DNA from: Planctomycetota bacterium | GTDB lineage: Bacteria; Planctomycetota; Phycisphaerae; WQYP01 | Direction of reading: 5' to 3' | NCBI GenBank assembly: GCA_021780285.1 | Contig: JAJXZA010000178.1 | Location: 1 to 6,517, forward strand | Length of the DNA stretch: 6,517 bases | In this document: positions 1-6,203 of the stretch, in pieces | Layout: every line of letters starts with the position of its first letter | Position numbering within the stretch: position 1 is the first letter of the stretch | Translations under genes and position numbers: made by a program | The notes under the pieces: model-generated | Seen by the model: the letters and a program-made list of their open reading frames with translations, nothing else | The model's database searches: none | What the model was told of the DNA's origin: nothing

Positions 1-949
1 GAATGGGCTTATGCCGATAGATGGAATGCAACACCGTTTCGGGTACGGGCGGGCTAACCGTGCTGATCAGGCCATCGGGCCTTTCCAGCGCTACCAACGT
101 TTTGGCCTTTAACGCCGCATAGTTATCGCGGATAACCGTTTTATCACCTGTGTACAAATAATCGTACCAGCCCAGGAGCACCGATTGCATGATCCACTCC
201 GTCGGCCAGGTGGGATGATAAATCAGATAACGATCCGTCAGGGCCGGCAGCGTGGTGTCGGTCGTATTGGTAAACCAGTCGAGTTCGGCAATCAGATCGT
301 CCGCTTCATAGGGCCGCCGCTCCCGGTTGCCATCAGCAAAAATGCCGCAAAAGCTCGTTGCCTCAATGCTGTGATGGCACAAATGCCAAACCGCATTAAG
401 CGTATGGCTGGAGGATGTAAAGTCGGCGGCATGGCGGCTGAATGGATAATGCACACGAACCTGCACAACATCGCGGCTAGTCAGCTTGGAGGGACTACCG
501 ATGATTTGCACATACCGAAACGGCATAACCGCCCCAATCGAAGCAGGCATGCGTCTGGCGTCGGAGCGGGGGAACACAACATCATAAAGGTGCGATCCGT
601 GACGAAGCGCTATCTTCGTCTGATAAAATGCGATGCACCCACCCGGATGCGAGTCTACATGATCATTGGGAGATTGCTTTTCACCCATCAGAACGGTAAC
701 GCTTCGGCCCGCCGCAGGACTTGTTATGCGCAATTGCAGTTTGCCAAACCAATCCAGACCAAAATCCGCAAAGTAATCTCCGCTGCTGACCTGGACTAAT
801 TTAACCGGATATCCAGGCTTGGCCGTCAGTTGCAGCGGCGCTGCCGCCAACAGACTCGATGAACCCCATACGCCGCAAATTGATGTGATGCCGAGGAGCC
901 ACAGTTTAACAGGGGAAGTCCTGCCCAAAAGAAATCGAACGAGTCGCAT
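1..949 (-). CDS. GH78-type alpha-L-rhamnosidase-like protein, N-terminal part (left edge)
   Basis: About 316 residues are readable and the frame is still open at base 1, so the C-terminal part of the enzyme is missing. Residues 1-37 look like a Sec signal peptide: basic start (MRLVRFLLGR), hydrophobic core near LWLLGITSICGVW, and a likely cut after SLLAAA. Residues 55-95 (DFGLDWFGKLQL, later VLMGEK) resemble the beta-sandwich ahead of the catalytic barrel in GH78 enzymes. The (alpha/alpha)6 barrel begins near 176 with FTSSSHTLNAVWHLC, followed by the acidic motif DGNRERRPYEAD (206-217), which corresponds to the region holding the general acid in GH78 enzymes. A later stretch, WPTEWIMQSVLLGWYDYLYTGD (248-269), also fits the barrel. 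The likely role is hydrolysis of terminal alpha-L-rhamnosides outside the cytoplasm; substrate is inferred from family only. I chose the ATG at 949 because AGGA lies 8 nt upstream; in-frame ATGs at 958 and 982 are alternatives. Family fairly sure, exact specificity unsure. Confidence 0.
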   Translation of the reverse strand, partial: MRLVRFLLGRTSPVKLWLLGITSICGVWGSSSLLAAAPLQLTAKPGYPVKLVQVSSGDYFADFGLDWFGKLQLRITSPAAGRSVTVLMGEKQSPNDHVDSHPGGCIAFYQTKIALRHGSHLYDVVFPRSDARRMPASIGAVMPFRYVQIIGSPSKLTSRDVVQVRVHYPFSRHAADFTSSSHTLNAVWHLCHHSIEATSFCGIFADGNRERRPYEADDLIAELDWFTNTTDTTLPALTDRYLIYHPTWPTEWIMQSVLLGWYDYLYTGDKTVIRDNYAALKAKTLVALERPDGLISTVSPPVPETVLHSIYRHKPI

Positions 950-963
950 ATGAAGCATCCTGA

Positions 964-1407
964 CTATTGCGCCTTCGTGCATGGCACATACCCGTTGCAA
1001 GCAAACAACCGTGGCGCTTGTGATCGCAGATGAACTATGATGCAAGCCGCCATTTGCGCAGTTCGCCATGCTGCACTCGCTGCATTCGTCGCACCGTCAC
1101 CCGTGGCACAGGCCATCACGGTACGCAGCACGGCAGCAGACGTCAAGATCGGCTTTTCAGTCGCTGAATGCGGCATTCGATGGCTGCGGCAAGGCCCCGA
1201 CGTACTGATGATTATTTGTGCGCATGGAGGCGGCCACACTGGAAAATCGGCGACCGTCATCAAGCGACTCAGACCAAACGCCCAAACAGTCCAGAGATAG
1301 CCGCCGGTTCTCCCGCCCATTTGCGACCAAAGCCAATCAATCGCAGAGATCTCGCGGCCGATAAATCGCCTTCGGTGCCATACGAACGCAGGCTGGTGCA
1401 TTTTCAA
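964..1407 (-). other. Open frame of doubtful coding value between divergent genes
   Basis: This is the longest open stretch in the 486-base spacer between the rhamnosidase-like gene and tsaB. It would give about 147 residues from a TTG start (or 145 from the ATG two codons on). There is no good ribosome binding site before either start. The product is rich in Trp, Cys, Met, His and Arg, has no domain I recognise, and no clear signal peptide or membrane segment. Overlapping open frames exist on the plus strand across the same bases (1037-1300 and 1168-1518), as expected in GC-rich non-coding DNA. It would also run into the tsaB promoter region. I see no tRNA, riboswitch or other RNA here. Most likely spacer rather than a gene. 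Confidence 0.
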
Positions 1408-1429
1408 CTTGCCGGGTTTGTTCTACACT
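1401..1429 (+). promoter_or_regulatory. Candidate promoter for tsaB (leaderless)
   Basis: TTTTCA at 1401-1406 (4 of 6 to the -35 consensus) and TACACT at 1424-1429 (4 of 6 to the -10 consensus) are separated by exactly 17 bp. Transcription would begin about 7 bp after the -10 box, at or next to the ATG ATG pair at 1436-1441. No purine-rich ribosome binding site precedes those codons, which agrees with a leaderless message. The boxes are only moderate matches, so this is a suggestion. Confidence 0.
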
Positions 1430-1435
1430 TGCGGC

Positions 1436-2239
1436 ATGATGACGCCGCAGGCTACCTCACCCAACGCTCCCGCCGTAATCGATGCCCCCCCACCCACAAC
1501 GCGAATTGTCGCCATTGAAACCAGCGGACGCATCGGCTCCGTCGCGGTCGCCTGCGGCCCAACGCTGCTGGCCCAGCGGGTCTTTCGCGAGCCTATGGGC
1601 CACGCCGCGGAACTTATGCCGGCCATGAGCGACTTGTGCCATCAGCAAGGCTGGAGCGGCCGCGATATACAAGCGGTTTTTATATCTATTGGGCCGGGGT
1701 CTTTTACCGGCTTACGCATAGCTGTCAGCGTAGCCAAGGCCCTGCACTTGGCCACCGGCTGCCGCATTGTAGCGGTGCCCACGGTAGATGTACTGGCCTA
1801 CAATGCCCATGCGCAAGGCCTGCATGTGATGGTGCTGCTCGACGCCAAGCGCGGCATGGTATACGCCGCACGCTATGCGCCGGTGACACTGTGCCCCGGC
1901 GATCTCGCTCCTGGCAGAGTTGCCGTCGGCAATCTCATTCGCACCAGCGGGCCTGAACTCGCCGACCCGGCGGCATATGTCGCCCAAAGCCCCCGGCCCC
2001 TGGGCTTGCTGGGCGAAGGAATAGATTATCACCGCGCTGCCATCAGCCCGCGGCTGGGCAAGGATGTTGTTGAACTGGATCGCTCTTTATGGCCGCCAAC
2101 GGCCGCGGCGGTACATGCTCTGGGCTGGCCGCTGGCCCAGCGCGGCTGCTATGCTGCGGTGCATGAGCTAACGCCCATTTATATTCGCCCGCCCGAAGCC
2201 CAGGAAGTTTGGCAGCGCCGGCATGGCCATTCCGTATGA
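1436..2239 (+). CDS. tsaB: tRNA threonylcarbamoyladenosine biosynthesis protein TsaB
   Basis: TsaB is the inactive ASKHA-fold partner that dimerises with TsaD and, with TsaE, supports transfer of threonylcarbamoyl to A37 of ANN-decoding tRNAs in the cytoplasm. The 267-residue product shows the family marks in order: IVAIETSGRIGSVAVA (first nucleotide-fold strand pair, about 24-39), GHAAELMPAM (about 55-64), the hallmark GPGSFTGLRIAVSVAKAL (about 85-102), LLDAKRGMVYAARY (about 134-147) and a C-terminal PIYIRPPEAQEV. Family members are usually about 220-240 residues; the excess is mainly a Pro/Ala-rich leader of about 23 residues before the first strand. Starts: ATG at 1436 or the adjacent ATG at 1439; a TTG at 1409 in frame adds nine residues but lies inside the candidate promoter and has no ribosome site. 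Neighbours are unrelated; no tsaD, tsaE or rimI in the window. Identification is firm, exact start less so. Confidence 0.
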   Translation: MMTPQATSPNAPAVIDAPPPTTRIVAIETSGRIGSVAVACGPTLLAQRVFREPMGHAAELMPAMSDLCHQQGWSGRDIQAVFISIGPGSFTGLRIAVSVAKALHLATGCRIVAVPTVDVLAYNAHAQGLHVMVLLDAKRGMVYAARYAPVTLCPGDLAPGRVAVGNLIRTSGPELADPAAYVAQSPRPLGLLGEGIDYHRAAISPRLGKDVVELDRSLWPPTAAAVHALGWPLAQRGCYAAVHELTPIYIRPPEAQEVWQRRHGHSV

Positions 2240-2538
2240 ATCCAAGGCCCGCTCGGCCCTCGTGCGTTGAACAAGCCCCGTCTACCGATAAAATCACCGC
2301 CGAGCCGCCGGGAGCGCCGAGATATTTTGCGTGCTTGGGTCATGGTAATTTGGCCAGACCGATCTTAACCTGAAAACCTAACTCCGCGTCCTTTGCGCCT
2401 CCGCGGTGAATATCAGGCTCCTTGTCGGCGGTTATCCGCACGATCAGCGGTTAAAGCCGGCCTGACGTGCTTTTGGATTTTCCGCGGAATACGAGAATTG
2501 AGCGGGTTTTGAACGTCTGAGGTGTAGCGATCGCAATG
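2240..2538. other. Spacer between convergent tsaB and lpd
   Basis: These 299 bases hold no convincing gene on either strand. They contain the presumed dispersed repeat at 2380-2410 and a small palindrome TTCCGCGGAA at 2480-2489. Weak hairpins such as AAAGC/GCTTT at 2453-2473 and GTAGC/GCTAC across the lpd stop (2523-2541) lack a proper T-run, so I could not assign a confident terminator to either gene. Confidence 0.
2380..2410 (+). repeat. Presumed dispersed intergenic repeat unit (CCGCGTCC-TGCGCCTCCGCGG type)
   Basis: The stretch contains CTCCGCGTCC, then TTTGCGCC, then TCCGCGGTGAA. In one plus frame it reads LRVLCASAVN. I remember closely similar sequence as a high-copy spacer element in many environmental bacteria, including planctomycetes, often mis-called as tiny proteins; that is memory, not a search. 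It has a short inverted arm pair (CCGCG and CGCGG) and lies wholly in a gene-free spacer. Only one copy is present in this window. Confidence 0.
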
Positions 2539-3951
2539 CTACGAGTTCAGCATGCGCCCATCCACCGCCAAGGCGGCCTCGCGGAGGGCTTCCGGCAACG
2601 TCGGGTGCGCATGGCACGTGCGGGCGATGTCTTCGCTGCTGGCGCCGAGTTCCATGGCGATCACCGCCTCGGCAATAAGGCTCGACGCCTGCGGGCCAAA
2701 TATATGCACACCCAATACGCGATCGGTTTTGGCGTCGGCAAGCACCTTTACCAGGCCGGTGGTGTCATCCATGCACATTGCACGCGAGTTGGCCGCAAAC
2801 CTGAACTTGCCGGCCTTGTAATTAACACCCTGAGTCTTGAGCTGCTCTTCCGTTTTACCCACCGCGGCAAGTTCGGGGTGGGTATACACCACCGCCGGAA
2901 TGGTGTTGTAGTTGACGTGCCCCGCCTTGCCGGCAATGTGTTCGGCGACGGCGACACCTTCATCCTCGGCTTTATGGGCCAGCATAGGCCCGGGCGTAAC
3001 ATCGCCAATGGCGTACACATCGGGCACGCTGGTTTGCCAGTGGGCATTGACGGCAATAAAGCCGCGCGGGTCGGGCGTCACGCCGATTTTTTCAAGCCCA
3101 AGGCCCGTGGTGTACGGTCTGCGGCCGACGGCCACAAGCACCACATCGCAGGGCAGGATCGTTTGAGCTTTGGGGTCGGCCTTGGGGGCAAAGGAAATTT
3201 CAACTTTGCCGGCCTTTTCGGTTACGCCGCCGGCCTGCACGCCCAAATGAATCTCCAGCCCCTGGGCTTTAAGCGCCCGCTCCATTTGACGCGACATCTC
3301 TTCATCCATGCCGGGCAGCACGTTCGGCAGCAATTCCAGCACGGTTACCTTGGAACCCAAACGGGCCCAGACCGAGCCAAGTTCCAAACCAATAGCGCCC
3401 GCCCCCACCACCACCAGGCGTTCCGGCACTTTCGCCAGGGCTATCGCCTGATCAGAACTGATTATTGTTTTGCCATTGAACTTGAGCGATGGAATTTCAA
3501 TTGGCACGCTGCCGGTGGCGATAAGGGCTTTACCACAGGTAATGGTGCGGCTCTGGCCGCTAGAAGCAATGGTCAGCTCGTGCGGCGACTTAAAAGAAGC
3601 GGTGCCGCTGATGCGTTCAATTTTGTTCTTTTTGAACAGGCCCGCAATACCGCTTGAGAGAGTATCAACCACCTTATCCTTGCGGCTCATCATGGTAGGC
3701 AGGTCAAGTTCCACCTGCGGACATTTGATGCCGATGCTGGCGAAATGATGGCGTGCGGTCGTAAACTTTTCGCTGGCCTCCAGCAGGGTTTTGCTCGGAA
3801 TGCAGCCAACCCGCAGGCAGGTGCCGCCGAGTTTGGGTTCTTTTTCAATACAGGCGACACGCATACCGAGCTGTGCGGCGCGAATGGCCGCAATGTAGCC
3901 GCCCGGTCCCGCTCCAATAACCGCCAAATCAAATTGATAGCTGCCTGCCAT
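2539..3951 (-). CDS. lpdA: Dihydrolipoyl dehydrogenase (E3)
   Basis: This cytoplasmic FAD enzyme reoxidises the dihydrolipoyl groups of pyruvate and 2-oxoglutarate dehydrogenase complexes or the glycine cleavage system, with NAD+ as acceptor. The 470-residue product has the usual E3 length and all key parts: FAD dinucleotide motif GAGPGGY (13-19), the redox disulfide in GGTCLRVGCIPSK (C45 and C50), NAD motif GAGAIGLELG (183-192), second FAD site YAIGD (313-317), and the dimer-interface catalytic pair in HAHPTLPEA (H449 and E454). The start is set by the family N-terminus (MAGSYQFDLAVIG). GAG 6 nt upstream and AGGA 10 nt upstream can serve as ribosome site. The frame stays open to 4185, but that extension covers the promoter and is unlike E3. 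MKQDETT (start at 3972) is the only plausible alternative start. It stands alone: no E1, E2 or gcv genes nearby, so which complex it serves cannot be told. It is divergent from hisI. Confidence 0.
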   Translation of the reverse strand: MAGSYQFDLAVIGAGPGGYIAAIRAAQLGMRVACIEKEPKLGGTCLRVGCIPSKTLLEASEKFTTARHHFASIGIKCPQVELDLPTMMSRKDKVVDTLSSGIAGLFKKNKIERISGTASFKSPHELTIASSGQSRTITCGKALIATGSVPIEIPSLKFNGKTIISSDQAIALAKVPERLVVVGAGAIGLELGSVWARLGSKVTVLELLPNVLPGMDEEMSRQMERALKAQGLEIHLGVQAGGVTEKAGKVEISFAPKADPKAQTILPCDVVLVAVGRRPYTTGLGLEKIGVTPDPRGFIAVNAHWQTSVPDVYAIGDVTPGPMLAHKAEDEGVAVAEHIAGKAGHVNYNTIPAVVYTHPELAAVGKTEEQLKTQGVNYKAGKFRFAANSRAMCMDDTTGLVKVLADAKTDRVLGVHIFGPQASSLIAEAVIAMELGASSEDIARTCHAHPTLPEALREAALAVDGRMLNS

Positions 3952-3981
3952 AGTAGTCTCGTCCTGCTTCATAACAAACCC

Positions 3982-3995
3982 GGCGGTGCACCGCC
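3982..3995. promoter_or_regulatory. 14-bp perfect palindrome in the lpd leader
   Basis: GGCGGTGCACCGCC is a perfect inverted repeat with no central spacer. It lies between the predicted lpd transcription start (near 4024) and the lpd ATG at 3951, about 30 bp from the start codon. It could be an operator for a dimeric regulator; a gapless palindrome makes a poor RNA hairpin. In GC-rich DNA a chance origin cannot be excluded. Confidence 0.
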
Positions 3996-4030
3996 TTAAC
4001 GCCTCCGACCGCGCGGAAGCCTGCAGACAG

Positions 4031-4060
4031 GTTATATCGCTCGCCGGCCATGTATGACAA
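4031..4060 (-). promoter_or_regulatory. Sigma70-type promoter for lpd
   Basis: On the minus strand, TTGTCA (4060-4055, 5 of 6 to consensus) is followed after 18 bp by TATAAC (4036-4031, 5 of 6). Transcription would start near 4024, giving a leader of roughly 73 nt before the ATG at 3951. This is the best promoter match I found in the window. It supports the short lpd start over the 548-codon open frame, which would begin upstream of the promoter. Confidence 0.
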
Positions 4061-4098
4061 GCCACCGCAATCGCAGCCAAGGCATCGCCGGCCATGTA
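4041..4098. repeat. Pair of 14-bp direct repeats at the lpd promoter
   Basis: TCGCCGGCCATGTA occurs at 4041-4054 and again, identically, at 4085-4098, 44 bp apart start to start (about four helical turns). On the lpd strand it reads TACATGGCCGGCGA. One copy fills most of the spacer between the -35 and -10 boxes; the other lies about 25 bp upstream of the -35 box. The bases around the copies differ, so this is not a longer duplication. The placement is what a pair of regulator sites would look like, but the regulator is unknown. Confidence 0.
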
Positions 4099-4124
4099 AG
4101 GCTGCAGCGGCGGCGGCAAATCGG

Positions 4125-4130
4125 TACAAT
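4125..4130 (+). promoter_or_regulatory. Candidate -10 box for hisI
   Basis: TACAAT matches the -10 consensus at 5 of 6 positions and lies about 90 bp before the hisI ATG. No good -35 hexamer is found at 16-18 bp upstream, so it would need an activator or be a chance match. It is the best plus-strand candidate in the divergent lpd/hisI spacer. Confidence 0.
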
Positions 4131-4218
4131 TCAGGTTGGTTTTCAAAGCGGCCTTGATGGCTGCCGTGCGGCGCTGGGCCGCCAAACCACCACATGACTC
4201 TTACGCGAAGGCGTACAC

Positions 4219-4638
4219 ATGGCAACCGATACACGCGAAAGCGGCACAGCGCTGGACCTTAAATTTGACTCTAATGGCCTCATCACCGCCGTCGCGGTAG
4301 ATGCCGACAGCGGCGAAGTGCTGATGGTGGCATTTATGAACCGCGAGGCGCTTGAGCGCACGCTGAAAACGCGAAAGGCAACTTACTGGAGCCGCTCGCG
4401 CAGCAAGTTCTGGGTAAAAGGCGAAGAATCGGGGCACGTGCAGGAAGTTCAAGACATCTTAATTGACTGCGACCAGGACTGCGTACTGCTTAAAGTTCAG
4501 CAAAAAGGCGTGGCCTGCCATACCGGCCGACGTTCGTGCTTTTACCGCAGCGTGCAGGCCATGAGCGGTGCGGAATCGCTCAAAGTGGTGGCGCAGCCGC
4601 TGGTGGATGCCAAGGCGGTGTATGCCGGGAAAAAGTAA
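4219..4638 (+). CDS. hisI: Phosphoribosyl-AMP cyclohydrolase
   Basis: HisI opens the purine ring of phosphoribosyl-AMP to give ProFAR, the third step of histidine synthesis, in the cytoplasm. The 139-residue product is a single cyclohydrolase domain with the family signatures in order: GLITAVAVDADSGEVLMVAFMN (20-41), ATYWSRSRSKFWVKGEESGH (54-73), the metal motif DCDQDC (83-88, with D83, D85 and D87 for Mg2+), and ACHTGRRSCFYR (99-110). C84, C100 and C107 have the spacing of the known zinc ligands. There is no fused HisE (phosphoribosyl-ATP pyrophosphatase) domain, so that enzyme must be encoded elsewhere. The ATG is preceded by GAAGG at 4207-4211 with 7 nt spacing, a good ribosome site. No other his genes are in the window, so the pathway is not in one operon here. 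The last two Lys codons (AAA AAG) and the stop coincide with the T-run of the eno terminator on the other strand. Confidence 0.
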   Translation: MATDTRESGTALDLKFDSNGLITAVAVDADSGEVLMVAFMNREALERTLKTRKATYWSRSRSKFWVKGEESGHVQEVQDILIDCDQDCVLLKVQQKGVACHTGRRSCFYRSVQAMSGAESLKVVAQPLVDAKAVYAGKK

Positions 4639-4668
4639 CCGCACATGGGGCAGATGATCCCTGTGCGG
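4630..4668 (-). terminator. Rho-independent terminator of eno, overlapping the hisI stop
   Basis: Read on the minus strand, CCGCACAGGG (4668-4659) pairs with CCC-A-TGTGCGG (4649-4639, one bulged base) around a 9-nt loop, and TTACTTTTT (4638-4630) follows the stem at once. A 10-bp GC-rich stem plus a U-rich tail is the standard form. It lies about 45 bp past the eno stop. The T-run is the complement of the final codons and stop of hisI, so the convergent genes share these bases. Confidence 0.
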
Positions 4669-4678
4669 GTCATCTGCC
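4649..4678. other. Alternative 12-bp hairpin in the hisI/eno spacer
   Basis: GGCAGATGA (4649-4657) plus CCC (4659-4661) pairs with GGG (4667-4669) plus TCATCTGCC (4670-4678), leaving one bulged T and a 5-nt loop. It shares bases 4649-4668 with the eno terminator stem, so the two cannot form together. On the hisI strand it lies 10 bases after the stop and could protect or end that message, but no T-run follows. Confidence 0.
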
Positions 4679-4712
4679 GTGTTCGCTCAACGGTACGAAC
4701 GACCCTACCGCG

Positions 4713-6005
4713 TCAGGCGCGGTTCCAGAACTGGGCGCCGTATACCGCCTGTTCGCCAAGCTCTTCTTCTATGCGGAGCAACTGGTTGTATTTGGCGACG
4801 CGGTCCGACCGGGCCGGCGCGCCGGTTTTAATCTGCCCGCAATTGGTGGCTACGGCAATGTCGGCAATGGTCGCATCCTCGGTTTCGCCGCTGCGGTGGC
4901 TCAGCACCGCCGAGTAACCGTTGCGCATGGCAAGCTGCACCGCCTCGAAGGTTTCGGTCAGCGTGCCGATCTGGTTCACTTTCACCAGTATGCTGTTGGC
5001 CGTGCCGGTTGAAATGCCCTTCTGCAGGTATTGCGTGTTGGTGACAAACAAGTCATCGCCGACCAGTTGAATTTGTTTGCCCAAACGGTCGGTAAGCTTT
5101 TTCCAGCCGTCCCAGTCGCCTTCGGCAAGGCCGTCTTCAAGCGAACGGATGGGGTATTTTTCTACCCAGCCGGCCCAAATGGCGATCATGTCTTCCGAGG
5201 TCAGCAGCTTGTCGGGGTTGCTCTTAAAGAGTTTGTATTTCTTTTTGTCATGATCCCACAATTCACTGGCGGCCGGGTCGAGCGCGACAAAAATATCTTT
5301 ACCCGGTTTGTAGCCGGCAAGTTTGATCGCTTCGCTGATAACTTCGAGCGCTTCATCGTTGCTCTTTAGGTTGGGGGCAAAGCCGCCCTCGTCACCCACG
5401 GCGGTGCTCATACCCTTTTTATGCAGCACTTTTTTGAGCGTATGATAAACCTCAGTGCCCATACGCAGTGCGTGGGCGAAGTTTTTGGCGCCCCACGGCT
5501 GAATCATAAACTCCTGAAAGTCCACGTTGTTGTCGGCATGCTTGCCGCCGTTAAGAATGTTCATCATCGGCACCGGCAGAACCTTGGCGGAGGTGCCGCC
5601 GAGGTAGCGGTATAGAGGCAGGCCGCTGGCAGCCGCAGCCGCCTTGGCAACCGCCATCGAAACGCCCAAAATGGCATTAGCTCCAAGCTTGCCCTTGTTG
5701 GGCGAGCCATCGAGTTCAATCATCAGGCGATCAATATGTTCCTGATCGCGCGGGTCGAGTTCAATAAGCTCCGGGGCGATTTTGGTGTTGACATTGGCGA
5801 CAGCCTTGCAGGTGCCCTTGCCCAGGTAGCGTTTGGCGTCGCCATCGCGCAGTTCCACCGCTTCGTTTTCGCCGGTGGAAGCGCCGCTGGGCACGGCCGC
5901 CCGGCCCAGAGTGCCGTCGTTTAACAGCACATCCACCTCAACGGTGGGGTTGCCGCGTGAATCAAGAATTTCCCGTGCGTGTACGCTTTGAATGCCAAGG
6001 TTCAT
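4713..6005 (-). CDS. eno: Enolase (phosphopyruvate hydratase)
   Basis: Enolase interconverts 2-phosphoglycerate and phosphoenolpyruvate in glycolysis and gluconeogenesis, as a cytoplasmic Mg2+ enzyme. The 430-residue product has normal bacterial length and a complete active site: the SGASTGE substrate loop (40-46), HADNNVDFQEFM (156-167), catalytic E206 in GDEGGF, metal ligands D243 (ALDPAAS), E290 (SLEDGLAEGDW) and D317 (VGDDLF), the family signature ILVKVNQIGTLTET (339-352) with catalytic K342, SHRSGETED (369-377) and K393 in QIKTGAPARSDR. The ATG at 6005 fits the family N-terminus (IQSVHAREILDSRGNPT) and has a strong ribosome site, GGGAG at 6016-6012, 6 nt upstream. The frame continues open to 6200, but that stretch is not enolase-like and lies in the upstream spacer. 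It is convergent with hisI and ends at a clear terminator. Firm identification. Confidence 0.
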   Translation of the reverse strand: MNLGIQSVHAREILDSRGNPTVEVDVLLNDGTLGRAAVPSGASTGENEAVELRDGDAKRYLGKGTCKAVANVNTKIAPELIELDPRDQEHIDRLMIELDGSPNKGKLGANAILGVSMAVAKAAAAASGLPLYRYLGGTSAKVLPVPMMNILNGGKHADNNVDFQEFMIQPWGAKNFAHALRMGTEVYHTLKKVLHKKGMSTAVGDEGGFAPNLKSNDEALEVISEAIKLAGYKPGKDIFVALDPAASELWDHDKKKYKLFKSNPDKLLTSEDMIAIWAGWVEKYPIRSLEDGLAEGDWDGWKKLTDRLGKQIQLVGDDLFVTNTQYLQKGISTGTANSILVKVNQIGTLTETFEAVQLAMRNGYSAVLSHRSGETEDATIADIAVATNCGQIKTGAPARSDRVAKYNQLLRIEEELGEQAVYGAQFWNRA

Positions 6006-6081
6006 GTGTAACTCCCAAGATGTCAAATTCACAAACTTGCAGCCCGCGGCCAACGTCGCCGCAACGGCTTGCAAAGCGGGA

Positions 6082-6090
6082 AATGTAGCA
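6082..6090 (-). promoter_or_regulatory. Candidate extended -10 element for eno
   Basis: On the minus strand, TGCTACATT (6090-6082) has the TG-N-TAnnnT form of an extended -10 box, 4 of 6 to TATAAT in the hexamer. No good -35 box is seen at normal spacing, which extended -10 promoters can tolerate. Transcription would start about 70 bp before the eno ATG. A tentative call. Confidence 0.
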
Positions 6091-6203
6091 CATAACCCGA
6101 AAAATCGCCATTGTGCCGCGATGTACCTGCCAAAAGCGTTAACATGCAGCCTGCAGCAATCGAAATAAATATCGTCGAAGAGTAAGGCGCTATCTTTCAA
6201 GGG

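Noticed and set aside
185..799. 204-codon plus-strand frame at the left end
   Set aside because: It is antisense to the GH78-type gene, whose motifs and signal peptide are clear on the minus strand.
2453..2473. AAAGC/GCTTT stem followed by TT as a tsaB terminator
   Set aside because: A 5-bp stem with an 11-nt loop and almost no T-run, over 200 bp past the stop, is too weak to call.
2523..2541. GTAGC/GCTAC hairpin over the lpd stop, containing GCGATCGC
   Set aside because: The stem is only 5 bp with no T-run on either strand. A single GCGATCGC is not evidence of a cyanobacterial HIP1 pattern.
2536..3657. 373-codon open frame on the plus strand opposite lpd
   Set aside because: It lies wholly antisense to a gene with every E3 motif intact, and its product is a His/Gly/Arg-rich string with no domain, as expected for a GC-rich shadow frame.
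3952..4185. 78-residue N-terminal extension of Lpd
   Set aside because: It does not resemble E3 enzymes, overlaps the lpd promoter and repeats, and the family N-terminus starts at 3951 with a usable ribosome site.
4536..5012. 158-codon plus-strand frame across the hisI end and eno
   Set aside because: It is out of frame with hisI and antisense to eno, crosses the terminator hairpins, and shows no family motif.
6006..6200. 65-residue N-terminal extension of enolase
   Set aside because: The enolase fold starts at the ATG at 6005, which has a strong GGGAG site. The upstream stretch is spacer.
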